Shown: positions 25,885-36,028, counted from the stretch's first letter. The stretch: 64,000 nucleotides of DNA from an uncultured Prevotella sp. (GCF_946404925.1 NZ_CAMJFM010000002.1:62001-126000); one strand, 5' to 3'. Translations and numbers: made by a program. The notes: generated by a model not told the origin, from the letters alone.

Positions 25885-27048
25885 TTACTTTTTCAGCAAA
25901 GCATCGGCCAACTGCTCTAGCAGGGGTTCATCAGCAGCCTTCATGCGAGAGCGGATGGTGACCATTGGCTCTACGATTTCGCAATCCTTTAATGCTTCTA
26001 TCATTGAGCGCATCACCTTGCCTGCTGTTGGTGCCCAACTGCCGTTCTCGATGATGGCGAAGCGACGCTTCTGATAGTTCTTGATCTGCAGGTGATACAG
26101 GAAATCGTGCATCACAGGGAACACACCAGCGTCATAGCTCGATGCTGCTACAACAACGGTGGGATAACGGAAAGCATCTTCGATCACCTCGGCCATATCA
26201 TCGCGGCTCAGATCGCTCACCACAACCTTTGGAGCACCTTTCTCGCGCAGTATCTCGCCCAGACGTTCAGCAGCTGCGGCCGTTCCGCCATGAATGCTGG
26301 CGTAGGCTATCAGGATACCCTCGCTTTCGGGCTCGTACTTGCTCCATGTGTCGTAAAGCTTGATGGCAGCTGCCAACTGTTCGCCCTTGAGCACAGGACC
26401 GTGAAGCGGACAAATGGCCTGAACATCGATTGCAGCCAGCTTCTTCATCACCATCTGTACCTGCGAACCATACTTGCCGCAGATGTTGAAATAGTAGCGA
26501 CGCGCCTCACAAGCCCAATCGTCGGTCTCATTGACCAATGCGCCGAACTTTCCGAATGCATCAGCTGAGAAGAGCACTTTGTCCAGGCTGTCGTAGCTCA
26601 TGATGACCTCTGGCCAGTGTATCATTGCTGCTCCGATAAACTTCAGTTCATGCTGGCCCAGCGAGAGTGTGTCGCCCTCCTTAACGGTCATCACACGACC
26701 CTCGAAGTTAACGCCCTCGAAGAAGTTGGGCAACATCTTTACGGCCTGAGCGCTGCATACAAGTTGCAGGTTAGGGTAGGTCTCTAGCATCCAGGCAATG
26801 AGCGCAGCGTGGTCGGGCTCCATGTGGTGAGCCACCAGATAGTCAGGCTGGCGCCCATTGAGTGCGGCCTTCAGGTTGGCCTTCCACTCTTCGCCCTTGC
26901 GGCGATCGGCAGTATCCAATACCGCAATCTTCTCATCGTCAATGAGATATGAATTATAACTCATGCCCTCGGGCACCACATACTGACTCTCAAACAGATC
27001 AATGTCAAGATCGTCGACACCGATGTACTTAATGGTATCACTCATCAT
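25885..27048 (-). CDS. fprA: FprA-type flavodiiron protein
   Basis: A cytoplasmic flavodiiron protein that reduces O2 (or NO) to protect anaerobes. The 387 residues contain an N-terminal metallo-beta-lactamase fold with the di-iron motif VAHHMEPDHAALI near residue 80, further ligands in GAAMIHWPEVIM and LHGPVL, and a C-terminal flavodoxin domain (ILIAYASIHGGTAAAAERLG, then VVAASSYDAGVFPVM). The start is ATGATG; either methionine is possible. It lies 8 bases after the PfkB kinase gene and shares its transcript. An oxygen-detoxification role follows from the family. Confidence 0.9.
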   Translation of the reverse strand: MMSDTIKYIGVDDLDIDLFESQYVVPEGMSYNSYLIDDEKIAVLDTADRRKGEEWKANLKAALNGRQPDYLVAHHMEPDHAALIAWMLETYPNLQLVCSAQAVKMLPNFFEGVNFEGRVMTVKEGDTLSLGQHELKFIGAAMIHWPEVIMSYDSLDKVLFSADAFGKFGALVNETDDWACEARRYYFNICGKYGSQVQMVMKKLAAIDVQAICPLHGPVLKGEQLAAAIKLYDTWSKYEPESEGILIAYASIHGGTAAAAERLGEILREKGAPKVVVSDLSRDDMAEVIEDAFRYPTVVVAASSYDAGVFPVMHDFLYHLQIKNYQKRRFAIIENGSWAPTAGKVMRSMIEALKDCEIVEPMVTIRSRMKAADEPLLEQLADALLKK

Positions 27049-27056
27049 TTTTATGT

Positions 27057-28028
27057 TTATTGATTATTCTCTTCCATGTCCTTCAGGGCCGCCTCCAGCT
27101 CTTGCTGCTTCTGCTGGGCAAAGTCCTGATCAACGCTATTGTTGATGCTGGCACACACATTGGCAGCAAACTGGTTGGCCTCGTTGATAACCGCATCCCA
27201 AACGTCCTCAGCCACACCCTCGTCGAGCATATCGCGTGTAACGCCATACTTGATGAGGCCATACACAAAGCCGGCATTAAAGTTGTCGCCAGCACCAATG
27301 GTGCTAACGGTCTTGGTATCAGGCACGGCATACTGCTTGGCAATGCCGCCCTTGGCTCTGAACTCAATTGGTTCGCCGCCCTGGGTGTAGATGAAATTCT
27401 TGCAGTAGAAGTCAATCTGTGCGCGATACACGCTGTCAGCATCCTTCTTGTTGAACATCACCTCGAAATCCTCCGAACTACCACGGATGATATCAGCCAA
27501 CTCAAAGTTCTCAAGGATATTGGCCGTAACTTTTACTACCTCGTTCTTGTGCGATGCACGATAGTTGACATCGTAATAGAGTATGGCGCCCTTCTGGTGA
27601 GCATACTCAAGGAATGCCAGCATCTGCGGGCGGATAACGGGATTGATGGCGTAGAACGAGCCAAACATCACAATATCGTTGGTGTTGATATCAGGAGTTA
27701 CAAACTCCAGGCGGTCGTGTGGATGGTCCTTATAAAATATGTACTCAGCATCGTTGTTCTCGTTGAGGAATGCCAGCGATACAGGTGATTTGGCTTCTGG
27801 ATATACGCTGATGTTCGATGCATCAACATGATTCTGCTCCATAAAGCTGATGATGCGCTTGCCTACACGGTCATCGCCCGTCTCGCTGATAAACGAAGCA
27901 TTGAGTCCAGCGCGGCCCAGCGAGATGAGCCCGTTGAACATAGAACCTCCAGGAACGGCGCCAATGGGCTGCTCGTCTTTGAAGATGATATCGAGGATTG
28001 TTTCTCCTATTCCTATTACTTTTCTCAT
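27057..28028 (-). CDS. PfkB-family carbohydrate kinase, fructokinase-like
   Basis: A 323-residue ribokinase-fold kinase. It starts MRKVIGIGETILDIIFKDEQ, has the substrate-side GAVPGGSMFNGLISLGR and ends with the catalytic PfkB signature VSTIGAGDNFNAGF (residue about 245; Asp is the base). The family phosphorylates sugars such as fructose; the exact sugar is not evident. It has its own promoter (28049-28056) and is followed after 8 bases by fprA, an apparently unrelated function. Confidence 0.88.
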   Translation of the reverse strand: MRKVIGIGETILDIIFKDEQPIGAVPGGSMFNGLISLGRAGLNASFISETGDDRVGKRIISFMEQNHVDASNISVYPEAKSPVSLAFLNENNDAEYIFYKDHPHDRLEFVTPDINTNDIVMFGSFYAINPVIRPQMLAFLEYAHQKGAILYYDVNYRASHKNEVVKVTANILENFELADIIRGSSEDFEVMFNKKDADSVYRAQIDFYCKNFIYTQGGEPIEFRAKGGIAKQYAVPDTKTVSTIGAGDNFNAGFVYGLIKYGVTRDMLDEGVAEDVWDAVINEANQFAANVCASINNSVDQDFAQQKQQELEAALKDMEENNQ

Positions 28029-28048
28029 TTGTTTTGGATTTTACGCTG

Positions 28049-28056
28049 CAAATATA
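28049..28056 (-). promoter_or_regulatory. -7 box for the PfkB-fprA unit
   Basis: Reverse-strand TATATTTGC matches TAnnTTTG, 20 bases before the ATG at 28028. Confidence 0.6.
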
Positions 28057-28090
28057 CGAAAAAGAATTGTAACTATGGCATGTTGGCACA

Positions 28091-28120
28091 AAAAAAATCG
28101 GCACTGCTTGCGCAATGCCG
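28091..28120 (-). terminator. Terminator of the rplM-rpsI-rpsB-tsf operon
   Basis: On the reverse strand the hairpin cggcattgc / gcagtgccg with a four-base loop is followed by eight Ts, 22 bases after the tsf stop. Confidence 0.85.
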
Positions 28121-28141
28121 ACCTTACTATATAGCTTTTTA

Positions 28142-29140
28142 TTAATCAGCTACGAGTGTGAAGCGCTGGAAAGCAACGATCTTAAGATCCTTGTCCTGCT
28201 TAGCGAGCCACTGAGAAACAGTAGCCTTGTCGCCATCACCGAACTGGAACTCCTGGTCAACCAGGCAGTTCTCCTTCTTGAACTTCTCAACGCGGCCCTT
28301 AGCGATACCCTCAATCATAGGCATCTTCAGGTTAGCCTCGCCCTCAACCTTTGCGTCAGCAATGATCTTGCGAGCCTCGTCAGCCTGCTCCTGTGTCAGC
28401 CAGCCCTTTGACATGTTGCTCTCGATGTGATCCTCAGAATCAACGAGGTTGGGGTTCAAACCAGCCTTCTTGAGCTTCATATCAACGAACTTCTGAACCT
28501 GCTCGAGCTTAGACTTCTCAACAGCAGTCTTGTACTCCTCGTCGAGAATCTTTGGATCGATGCTCTGAGCGTCGAGAGCTACTGGCTTCATAGCAGCTAC
28601 CTGCATAGCTACCAGGTGACCCTGCTCAGCAGCTGGCTTGTTGGTCTGAACCATGGTGCACAGAGTGTTCTTGCCCATGTGGTTGTAAACCTCGATGTTC
28701 TCACCCTCGAGAGTCAGGTAGCCATCAAGCTCCATCTTCTCACCAGTGATACCAGAACGCTGAGTAACTGCATCCTGAACCTTCTGACCGTCAGCCAGAG
28801 TGAGCTCCTTAACAGCCTCAATGTCCTTAGCCTTAGCAGCGATAGCAGCGTCGAGGATGCTCTGAGTAAGAGCGATGAAATCGGCACCGTTAGCTACGAA
28901 GTCGGTCTCGCACTTCAGGGCGATCATAGCAGCGAAGCCATCAACGCTCTTTACGAGTACACAACCATTAGATGTCTCACGGTCGCTACGCTTAGCAGCA
29001 ATAGCGAGGCCACGCTCACGGAGAAGCTCCTTGGCCTTGTCGAAGTCGCCCTCAGCCTCGGTCAGAGCCTTCTTTACGTCAGCCAGACCAGCGCCGGTCA
29101 TTGCGCGAAGCTTCTTGATATCGTCAATTGAAATTGCCAT
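28142..29140 (-). CDS. tsf: Elongation factor Ts
   Basis: Guanine-nucleotide exchange factor for EF-Tu. At 332 residues it has the conserved N-terminal UBA-like start (MAISIDDIKKLRAMTGAGLADVKKAL), the core TDFVANGADF segment and the NCLVDQEFQF region near the C-terminus. It follows rpsB after 36 bases, the standard rpsB-tsf arrangement, and the operon ends at the terminator at 28091-28120. Confidence 0.97.
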   Translation of the reverse strand: MAISIDDIKKLRAMTGAGLADVKKALTEAEGDFDKAKELLRERGLAIAAKRSDRETSNGCVLVKSVDGFAAMIALKCETDFVANGADFIALTQSILDAAIAAKAKDIEAVKELTLADGQKVQDAVTQRSGITGEKMELDGYLTLEGENIEVYNHMGKNTLCTMVQTNKPAAEQGHLVAMQVAAMKPVALDAQSIDPKILDEEYKTAVEKSKLEQVQKFVDMKLKKAGLNPNLVDSEDHIESNMSKGWLTQEQADEARKIIADAKVEGEANLKMPMIEGIAKGRVEKFKKENCLVDQEFQFGDGDKATVSQWLAKQDKDLKIVAFQRFTLVAD

Positions 29141-29176
29141 TTTAATTTAATGTTTAATCTTTAAATGTTTAATGTA

Positions 29177-29995
29177 TTACTCAGCAGCAGCCTCTGCCTC
29201 AGCCTTTGGCTCAGCGTCCTTGCGAGCCTTGCGTGGAGCACGCTTTGGCTTAGCCTCCTCAGCAGCCTCAGCCTGAGCGTCAGCAGCCTTCTCGTCGGCC
29301 TTCTCTACCTTACGCTCCTCGATACCCTCGGCGATAGCAGTGCAGCAGGCATTCAGGATAGCCTCTACAGAGTCCTTAGCATCGTCGTTAGCAGGGATAA
29401 CGAAGTCGATATTGTTAGGATCAGAGTTGGTGTCAACGATTCCGAATACGGGGATACCCAGACGGTTAGCCTCGCGAACGGCGATGTTCTCCTTCATAAC
29501 GTCTACAACGAAGAGTGCGCTTGGCAGACGAGTCAGATCAGCGATAGAACCCAGGTTCTTCTCAAGCTTAGCACGCTGACGAGTGATCTGCAGCAGCTCA
29601 CGCTTTGAGAGGTTAGAATAGGTACCATCCTGCATCAGACGGTCGATGTTCGCCATTTTCTTAACGGCCTTACGGATTGTAGGGAAGTTGGTGAGCATAC
29701 CACCAGGCCAGCGCTCGATAACGTATGGCATGTTGATGCTTGCAGCCTTCTCAGCAATCACTTCCTTTGTCTGTTTTTTAGTAGCGACGAACAGGATTTT
29801 CTTGCCACTCTTGGCAATCTGCTTCAGTGCCTCAGCAGCCTCGTCAACCTTGGCTACTGTCTTATGCAGGTCGATGATGTGAATACCGTTACGCTCGGTG
29901 TAGATATAAGGAGCCATAGCGGGGTTCCACTTACGCTTCAGGTGACCGAAATGACAGCCAGCCTGCAGCAACTGTTCAAAATTTGTTCTTGACAT
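29177..29995 (-). CDS. rpsB: 30S ribosomal protein S2
   Basis: Small-subunit protein S2, 272 residues. It starts MSRTNFEQLLQAGCHFGHLKRKWNPAM and contains IIDLHKTVAKVDEA and FVVDVMKENIAVREANRLGIPVFGIVDTN. An acidic/alanine/lysine tail (ADAQAEAAEEAKPKRAPRKA) extends the C-terminus beyond the E. coli length, as is common in Bacteroidetes. A 120-base leader separates it from rpsI. Confidence 0.97.
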   Translation of the reverse strand: MSRTNFEQLLQAGCHFGHLKRKWNPAMAPYIYTERNGIHIIDLHKTVAKVDEAAEALKQIAKSGKKILFVATKKQTKEVIAEKAASINMPYVIERWPGGMLTNFPTIRKAVKKMANIDRLMQDGTYSNLSKRELLQITRQRAKLEKNLGSIADLTRLPSALFVVDVMKENIAVREANRLGIPVFGIVDTNSDPNNIDFVIPANDDAKDSVEAILNACCTAIAEGIEERKVEKADEKAADAQAEAAEEAKPKRAPRKARKDAEPKAEAEAAAE

Positions 29996-30115
29996 TTTCT
30001 TAATTCCTTTAAATTGTTTACTTTCTTTTTAATTCTTTTTAGAATCAGCCCGATGGTAGTCCAAAGGAATCCAGCGGGTTTAGATACTAAACTTGCGCTC
30101 AGTTCTTCAGCGGGA
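29996..30115 (-). promoter_or_regulatory. Structured rpsI-rpsB intergenic leader
   Basis: The 120 bases between rpsI and rpsB can fold on the reverse strand. A perfect gtttag/ctaaac hairpin spans 30078-30092, and CCCGCTG occurs twice around it. No TAnnTTTG box was seen. An S2-responsive autoregulatory leader is possible; the evidence is structural only. Confidence 0.35.
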
Positions 30116-30502
30116 TTAACGCTTACTGAACTGGAAGCGACGACGTGCCTTTGGACGACCTGGCTTCTTACGCTCAACCTCACGGCTATCACGTGTCATG
30201 AAACCTGCATCCTTCAGCTTCTTCTTATCCTCTTCGTTGATCTTCACGAGAGCGCGAGCGATTGCGAGACGCAGAGCCTGGCTCTGACCAGTGAAACCAC
30301 CACCGTCGAGGTTTGCCTTGATGTCATACTTCTCAGCTACTTCGAGCAGGTTCAGTGGCTGCTTAACCACGTACTGCAGGATAGCTGATGGGAAATATAC
30401 CTCTAAATCTTTCTTGTTGATCGTAATCTTGCCAGTACCCTCAGTTACATATACACGGGCTACAGAGCTCTTACGACGACCTATTGCGTTAATTACTTCC
30501 AT
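30116..30502 (-). CDS. rpsI: 30S ribosomal protein S9
   Basis: Small-subunit protein S9, 128 residues. It opens MEVINAIGRRKSSVARVYV, includes DGGGFTGQSQALRLAIARAL and ends in the basic tail RKKPGRPKARRRFQFSKR whose final arginine-rich residues reach the P-site tRNA. It follows rplM after 9 bases, the conserved rplM-rpsI pair. Confidence 0.97.
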   Translation of the reverse strand: MEVINAIGRRKSSVARVYVTEGTGKITINKKDLEVYFPSAILQYVVKQPLNLLEVAEKYDIKANLDGGGFTGQSQALRLAIARALVKINEEDKKKLKDAGFMTRDSREVERKKPGRPKARRRFQFSKR

Positions 30503-30511
30503 CTTTCCTTA

Positions 30512-30973
30512 TTATTTATACTGGTTAATATCAATAGTCTTTGGCTGCTGAGCGGCATGTGGATGCTCTGTACCCTCGTAGATGAAGAGGTTGTTCAGCA
30601 GGCTGCGGCCCAGAGGACCCTTTGGCAGCATACCCTTAACGGCGTGACGAAGCATCTTGTCAACACCACCGTTCTTCTTGCGAAGCTCAGCAGGAGTGTT
30701 GAAGCGCTGGCCACCAGGATAACCTGTGTAGCGGGTATAAACCTTATCGGTCTCTTTCTTACCAGTGAAAACTACCTTATCGGCGTTGATAAGGATTACA
30801 TTGTCACCACAGTCAACGTGTGGAGTGAAAGTTGGCTTGTACTTTCCGCGAATCAGCTTAGCTACCTTTGAAGCGAGACGACCAACAACCTGGTCTGTGG
30901 CATCGATTACCACCCACTCCTTCTTTGCTGTTTCCTTGTTTACAGAAAGTGTCTTGTAACTCAAAGTGTTCAT
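30512..30973 (-). CDS. rplM: 50S ribosomal protein L13
   Basis: Large-subunit protein L13, 153 residues, starting MNTLSYKTLSVNKETAKKEW. The typical segments VVIDATDQVVGRLASKVAKLIRGK and RHAVKGMLPKGPLGRSLLNNLFIYEG are present. It is the first gene of the rplM-rpsI-rpsB-tsf operon and has a long structured leader. Confidence 0.97.
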   Translation of the reverse strand: MNTLSYKTLSVNKETAKKEWVVIDATDQVVGRLASKVAKLIRGKYKPTFTPHVDCGDNVILINADKVVFTGKKETDKVYTRYTGYPGGQRFNTPAELRKKNGGVDKMLRHAVKGMLPKGPLGRSLLNNLFIYEGTEHPHAAQQPKTIDINQYK

Positions 30974-31181
30974 TTTTAAATTTACTACTAAAAAACAGTT
31001 TAACTTATTATATAAATATGTACGCGCATAAACTCACTCCCAGGGTCTAACTCCCGGTTGTCAGTCTAACTTGCGCTGAAACGCTGATTCACGAACCGCC
31101 ATGCCCGGCCAAAGACACCGCTATTCACACAACATTTCACGGGGATTCTAAGTCTCTCCCCTAAATCGGTGTGCAAAGGTA
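30974..31181 (-). promoter_or_regulatory. Promoter and long structured leader of rplM (possible L13 autoregulatory element)
   Basis: Reverse-strand TACCTTTGC (box 31174-31181) starts a leader of nearly 200 bases before the rplM ATG, unusually long here. The leader begins with nested pairing: CACAC with GTGTG enclosing GGGGA/TCCCC. GC-rich segments (GGCCGGGCATGGC, CCGGGAGTTAGACCCTGGG) follow. An L13 ribosomal leader has been described for Bacteroidia, and position and structure fit, but I cannot run a covariance search. Confidence 0.6.
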
Positions 31182-31217
31182 CTAACTATTTTTATTATAT
31201 AATGTACGCGCAAAAGA

Positions 31218-31252
31218 AAAAAGCGCTAAATTTAGAGAAATTTAACGCTTTT
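31218..31252 (-). terminator. Terminator of pnp
   Basis: A 15-base stem (aaaagcgctaaattt with aaatttaacgctttt, one mismatch) with a 4-base loop lies 22-56 bases after the pnp stop and carries a T-run on the reverse strand. Confidence 0.8.
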
Positions 31253-31274
31253 CTGTATTTTTAAGATTTCTTTC

Positions 31275-33629
31275 TTAGAAATCCATGTTGTCTAATGAGT
31301 CGCTGAAGTCTTTTGGCTCCTGATTCTCTTTTGGAGCTTCCTGCTGCTCTGGACGAGGACGATGCTCGCCACGCTCAGGGCGCTCACGACGCTCGCCATT
31401 GCGACGATCGCCACGGTCTGGACGACGGTCACGGCGCTCACCATTACGCTCAGGGCGCTCACGACGCTCACCACGAGCTGGACGCTCAACATAATCAGCA
31501 GGCTTCTCAATCAGTACGCGATGAGAGAGCTTGTACTTACCTGTCTTAGGATCGATCTCGAGCAGCTTAACCTGAATGTGGTCGCCCTCCTTGATGCCAG
31601 CCTCCTCGACAGTCTCAAGGCGCTTCCAGTCAATCTCAGAAATGTGCAGCAGACCATCCTTGCCAGGCATAATCTCAACGAAGCATCCGTAAGGCATGAT
31701 AGAGCGAACTACACCGTCGTAAATCTCGCCAACCTCAGGAATAGCTACGATAGCCTTGATCTTGCCGATGGCTGCATCGATGCTGTCCTTGTTAGGAGCA
31801 GAAACCTGAACCTTACCTACACCATCAACCTCGTCGATAGTGATGGTAGCGCCGGTATCCTCCTGCATCTGCTGGATAATCTTACCGCCAGGGCCAATCA
31901 CAGCACCGATGAACTCCTTAGGAATCTCGAGCTGAACGATACGTGGAACCTGTGGCTTCATCTCTGCACGTGGCTCAGCGATGGTGTCGGTGAGGCACTT
32001 CAGGATGTGCTCACGACCAGCCTTAGCCTGCATCAGAGCCTTCTCCAGAATGTCGAAACTCAGACCGTCGCACTTGATATCCATCTGGGTAGCTGTCAGA
32101 CCGTCCTTTGTACCAGTGGTCTTGAAGTCCATATCGCCCAGGTGGTCCTCGTCGCCGAGGATATCGCTCAATACAGCGTACTTATCTTCTCCAGGATTCT
32201 TAATCAGACCCATGGCGATACCCGAAACAGGCTTCTTCATAGGAACACCAGCGTCCATCAGGGCGAGTGTACCAGCACATACAGTAGCCATTGAAGAAGA
32301 GCCGTTAGACTCGAGGATCTGAGAAACCAGACGTACGGTATAAGGGAAGTCCTCAGGAATCTGGCCCTTCAGACCGCGCCATGCCAGGTGTCCGTGACCA
32401 ATCTCACGACGACCTACGCCGCGCTGAGCCTTAGCCTCGCCAGTACAGAATGGTGGGAAGTTATAGTGCAACAGGAAGCGCTGATAACCATGCTCAAGCA
32501 CGTCGTCAACAAGCTTCTCGTCGAGCTTAGTACCAAGGGTACATGTAGAGAGCGACTGTGTCTCACCACGAGTGAAGATAGAGCTTCCGTGAGGCATTGG
32601 CAGAGGAGAAACCTCGCACCAGATAGGACGGATCTCGTCAGTCTTACGACCATCAAGACGGATACCCTCGTCGAGGATACAACGACGCATAGCATCGCGC
32701 TCTACATCGTGGTAGTAGCGATCCATCATAGCGTACTTCTCTTCCATCTCGTCCTCAGTCAGGTCGGCATGCTCGGCAGCATACTTCTCCTTGAAGTCGG
32801 CCAGGATCTTCTCGAAAGCCTCAGCGCGCTGCTGCTTCTCGAGAGCCTGCTTGGTAACATCGTAAGCGGGCTGATACAGCTCCTTGTTCATCTGCTCGCG
32901 CAGCTCCTCGTCGTTAACCTCGTGATCGTACTCACGCTTAACGTCCTTGCCCAGCTCCTTTGAGAGCTCAGCCTGAAGTTCGCACATAGGCTTGATAGCC
33001 TCCATAGCAGCCTTGAGGGCGCCGATCATATCCTGTTCTGACACCTCTTTCATCTCACCCTCTACCATCATGATGTTCTCGGCCGAAGCACCAACCATGA
33101 TATCCATATCGGCCTCCTTCATCTGCTCGAAGGTAGGATCGATAACATATTCACCGTTGATACGGGCTACACGAACCTCACTGATGGGGCACTCGAAAGG
33201 AATGTCTGAGCAAGCCAGAGCTGCAGAGGCAGCAAAACCTGCCAGAGCGTCGGGCTGGTCAACACCATCTGCTGAGAGCAGCATCACATTTACAAACACC
33301 TCAGCGTGATAGTTCGAGGGGAAGAGTGGGCGGAGCACACGGTCCACCAGTCTTGATGTCAGGATTTCGTTGTCGCTGGCTTTGCCTTCGCGCTTGGTAA
33401 ATCCGCCGGGGAAACGTCCGGCTGCACTGTACTGTTCACGATAATCTACCTGCAAAGGCATAAAATCTGTTCCGGGAACTGCATCTTTTGCGGCACAAAC
33501 AGTGGCTAGTAGTACGGTGTTGTTCATCTTCAACATGACAGCACCATCGGTCTGTTTTGCCACTTTCCCGGTTTCAATGGTGATGGTTCTTCCATCAGCC
33601 AATTGAAGGGTCTTCGTAATTACGTTCAT
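31275..33629 (-). CDS. pnp: Polyribonucleotide nucleotidyltransferase (PNPase)
   Basis: Phosphorolytic 3'-5' exoribonuclease of mRNA decay. I start at the ATG at 33629 ([21 protein letters not shown]), since the open frame further upstream crosses the promoter. Two RNase PH domains are visible ([32 protein letters not shown] and [21 protein letters not shown]), then a KH domain ([17 protein letters not shown]) and an S1 domain ([20 protein letters not shown]). The C-terminus is an unusual RGER/RRDRRP-rich arginine tail of about 60 residues ending in DNMDF, likely for RNA or partner binding. Confidence 0.96.
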   Translation of the reverse strand: MNVITKTLQLADGRTITIETGKVAKQTDGAVMLKMNNTVLLATVCAAKDAVPGTDFMPLQVDYREQYSAAGRFPGGFTKREGKASDNEILTSRLVDRVLRPLFPSNYHAEVFVNVMLLSADGVDQPDALAGFAASAALACSDIPFECPISEVRVARINGEYVIDPTFEQMKEADMDIMVGASAENIMMVEGEMKEVSEQDMIGALKAAMEAIKPMCELQAELSKELGKDVKREYDHEVNDEELREQMNKELYQPAYDVTKQALEKQQRAEAFEKILADFKEKYAAEHADLTEDEMEEKYAMMDRYYHDVERDAMRRCILDEGIRLDGRKTDEIRPIWCEVSPLPMPHGSSIFTRGETQSLSTCTLGTKLDEKLVDDVLEHGYQRFLLHYNFPPFCTGEAKAQRGVGRREIGHGHLAWRGLKGQIPEDFPYTVRLVSQILESNGSSSMATVCAGTLALMDAGVPMKKPVSGIAMGLIKNPGEDKYAVLSDILGDEDHLGDMDFKTTGTKDGLTATQMDIKCDGLSFDILEKALMQAKAGREHILKCLTDTIAEPRAEMKPQVPRIVQLEIPKEFIGAVIGPGGKIIQQMQEDTGATITIDEVDGVGKVQVSAPNKDSIDAAIGKIKAIVAIPEVGEIYDGVVRSIMPYGCFVEIMPGKDGLLHISEIDWKRLETVEEAGIKEGDHIQVKLLEIDPKTGKYKLSHRVLIEKPADYVERPARGERRERPERNGERRDRRPDRGDRRNGERRERPERGEHRPRPEQQEAPKENQEPKDFSDSLDNMDF

Positions 33630-33664
33630 CTTGTTTAAAACATCTAATATATATAAAACAGGCG

Positions 33665-33743
33665 CAAAGTTACACATAATTATATTAATAAACGAAGAAA
33701 TAGTGAATATTTTTCGTTTTTTATGAAAAAAGTTATATCTTTG
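33665..33743. promoter_or_regulatory. Divergent promoters for pnp and the DUF4369 lipoprotein gene
   Basis: Reverse-strand TAACTTTGC (33665-33672) lies 35 bases before the pnp ATG at 33629. Forward TATCTTTGC (33736-33743) lies 29 bases before the ATG at 33773. Both match TAnnTTTG. Confidence 0.65.
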
Positions 33744-33772
33744 CACCCGCAAAACGTAAATTCTAATTAAAA

Positions 33773-34927
33773 ATGAAACATATCTATAAAGCAGCAGCTG
33801 TGGTTCTGGCTGCATTATCAGTTGCAGCATGCAACAACAATAAGTTTACCGTCGAGGGCCAGATTTCTGGTGCCAAGGATTCTGTGCTTTATTTCGAAAA
33901 CGTAGGTCTTGAGGGTATCAACGTGCTCGATTCTGTTAAGTTGGGCGAGGATGGCGATTTCTCATTCAGCGAGGCAGCTAATCAGGCACCTGAGTTCTAT
34001 CGTCTTCGCATAGCCGATCAGATTATCAATGTTAGTATCGATTCAACCGAGACTGTACAGGTTAAGGGTCAGTATCCTGGTATGGCATCTAACTATACCG
34101 TAAGTGGTTCGGATAACTGCGATAAGATTCGTGAGTTAGCTCTTAAGCAGATGGATCTTCAGGCTAAGGCTATTGCCCTGCAAAGCAACACCGAACTTGG
34201 CATCGTGAAGGCTAACGACAGCATCCAGACTCTTATCAATGCATATAAGGACGAGGTTAAGCGCAATTATATCTACAAGGAGCCTTACAAGGCATACGCC
34301 TATTTTGCTCTGTTCCAGGCTATTGGCAACTATCTGATCTTTAATCCACGTAACAATAAAGACGACATCAAGGCCTTTGCTGCTGTGGCTACAAGTTGGG
34401 ATACTTATTACCCACATGCTGAGCGTGGACAGAACCTGCATAACATCGCTATCGAGGGTATGAAGAATCAGCGAATCGTTGAGGCTCAGAATGCTGATAT
34501 TCAGGTAGATGCAAGCAAGGTCCAGGAGGCTGGCGTGCTCGATATCGCTCTGCTTGATAACAAGGGCGTTCAGCGTCATCTTACCGATCTTAAGGGTCAG
34601 GTTGTATTGCTCGACTTCCATATCTTTGCAATGGAGGAATCTCCTGCTCGTATCATAACGCTGCGTGAGCTCTACAACAAGTATCATGCTCAGGGACTTG
34701 AGATTTTCCAGGTTAGTCTGGATCCAGACGAGCACTTCTGGAAGCAGCAGACAGCAGCTCTGCCTTGGATCAACGTTCGCGATGAGGATGGCATCAACTC
34801 TTCACGCCTCATGTTGTACAATGTTCAGGCTGTTCCTGATTTCTTTATCATAGATCGTGGCAACAATCTTGTAAAGCGTGCTGCCCAGATAAAAGATCTT
34901 GATGCTGAAATCCAGAAGCTCCTTTAA
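33773..34927 (+). CDS. DUF4369 / thioredoxin-fold lipoprotein lacking the CXXC pair
   Basis: A 384-residue periplasm-facing lipoprotein. The signal ends at LAALSVAAC (cysteine 20). Residues about 24-130 form the DUF4369 beta domain ([20 protein letters not shown]). After a helical middle, a TlpA-like thioredoxin fold starts near 275 ([20 protein letters not shown]) and continues to [12 protein letters not shown], the cis-proline loop. Active TlpA proteins have WCxxC where this one has FAMEES, so both redox cysteines are missing. It may act as a scaffold or binding protein. A RelA/SpoT gene follows after 18 bases. Confidence 0.83.
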   Translation: MKHIYKAAAVVLAALSVAACNNNKFTVEGQISGAKDSVLYFENVGLEGINVLDSVKLGEDGDFSFSEAANQAPEFYRLRIADQIINVSIDSTETVQVKGQYPGMASNYTVSGSDNCDKIRELALKQMDLQAKAIALQSNTELGIVKANDSIQTLINAYKDEVKRNYIYKEPYKAYAYFALFQAIGNYLIFNPRNNKDDIKAFAAVATSWDTYYPHAERGQNLHNIAIEGMKNQRIVEAQNADIQVDASKVQEAGVLDIALLDNKGVQRHLTDLKGQVVLLDFHIFAMEESPARIITLRELYNKYHAQGLEIFQVSLDPDEHFWKQQTAALPWINVRDEDGINSSRLMLYNVQAVPDFFIIDRGNNLVKRAAQIKDLDAEIQKLL

Positions 34928-34945
34928 TTATAACCACCAATAACG

Positions 34946-36010
34946 ATGAACCACCTGTCACCACATTGTCAAGAACTGATAGAGCAGTTCCGCAAGTATC
35001 GTCCCCAGATGGAGAAACTGGAGCAGTTGGTCAATGACCAGTTGTGTACAGTCATTCGTAATCAGGGCATAGAGCTGAACTCTATCGAACATCGCGTTAA
35101 AACCGAACAGTCGCTCATAGGAAAGCTGGAGCGTAAAGGTGATAAATACCAGAATCTGGAAGATATCACCGACCTGGTTGGATTGCGCATTATTACCTTC
35201 TATACTGACGATGTTGACAAGGTGGCTGCCATCATGAAGAGGCAGTTTGTTATAGATTGGGATAATTCTGTAGATAAACGAAAACTCCATGAGTTGACCA
35301 GCTTTGGTTATAACTCTATACATTTTATCTGTCATCTGAAGGAGGGTCCGCTTAGTGGTATCCCCTTTGAGATACAGGTGCGCACAGCCCTGCAACATGT
35401 GTGGTCGGCTATTGAGCACGATATCGGCTACAAGGGTGCCGTAAAGCTGCCACCAGAATATAGGCGACAGTTCAGTCGTCTTGCTGGCATGCTTGAACTT
35501 GCTGACGATGAATTCAGCCGTCTGCGTACCACTATGACAGAATATCGCCGACAGGTACAGTCATTGGTTAAAAGCGGTAAGCTTGATGATGTGCCATTGT
35601 CAACAGATTCTTTCCGCAGTTATTTGGAACTGCATCCGTTCGACCGACTTAATCAGCGTATTGCTGCTGTGAATCAGGCAGAACTGTTCCCTGTTTCGCT
35701 GATGCCTTTCCTCCCTATTCTCGAAACATTCAGATTGCAGACTCTTGGAGATGTTCAGCGATTTATCGACGAGAATAGCGAGGATGCATATCAATTAGCT
35801 TTGTCGCAATTGGCTGTAACAGATTTGGATATCCTTTCTGAAACAGTTGGCTTGCAGTATCTCAGTATTGTTTATACTCTGAAGAGTGGGGGCGGACGTG
35901 CAGGATTATGGTTCATATATGATACCATTAATGGCGAGAGCGAGTCGAATATGATTCTTGCAGACAAGATGCTGGAACAGGCTAAGACATTGAAGTTTAT
36001 GCATGTCTAG
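34946..36010 (+). CDS. RelA/SpoT-domain protein (putative (p)ppGpp synthetase)
   Basis: A 354-residue protein with one RelA_SpoT nucleotidyltransferase domain (about residues 45-180). Visible are KLERKGDKYQNLEDITDLVGLRIITF, the SFGYNSIHFICHL segment and FEIQVRTALQHVWSAIEHDIGYK, matching the synthetase strand and EIQVRT motif. There is no HD hydrolase domain and no TGS or ACT domain, so it belongs with small alarmone synthetase-like proteins. It carries a long C-terminal region of unknown fold (about 230-354). It shares a transcript with the preceding lipoprotein gene. Confidence 0.85.
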   Translation: MNHLSPHCQELIEQFRKYRPQMEKLEQLVNDQLCTVIRNQGIELNSIEHRVKTEQSLIGKLERKGDKYQNLEDITDLVGLRIITFYTDDVDKVAAIMKRQFVIDWDNSVDKRKLHELTSFGYNSIHFICHLKEGPLSGIPFEIQVRTALQHVWSAIEHDIGYKGAVKLPPEYRRQFSRLAGMLELADDEFSRLRTTMTEYRRQVQSLVKSGKLDDVPLSTDSFRSYLELHPFDRLNQRIAAVNQAELFPVSLMPFLPILETFRLQTLGDVQRFIDENSEDAYQLALSQLAVTDLDILSETVGLQYLSIVYTLKSGGGRAGLWFIYDTINGESESNMILADKMLEQAKTLKFMHV

Positions 36011-36028
36011 CTAGTTAAACCTGTCCAT

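Noticed and set aside
31362..32294. Antisense frames opposite pnp
   Set aside because: pnp is complete on the reverse strand and the forward frames show only repetitive low-complexity sequence.
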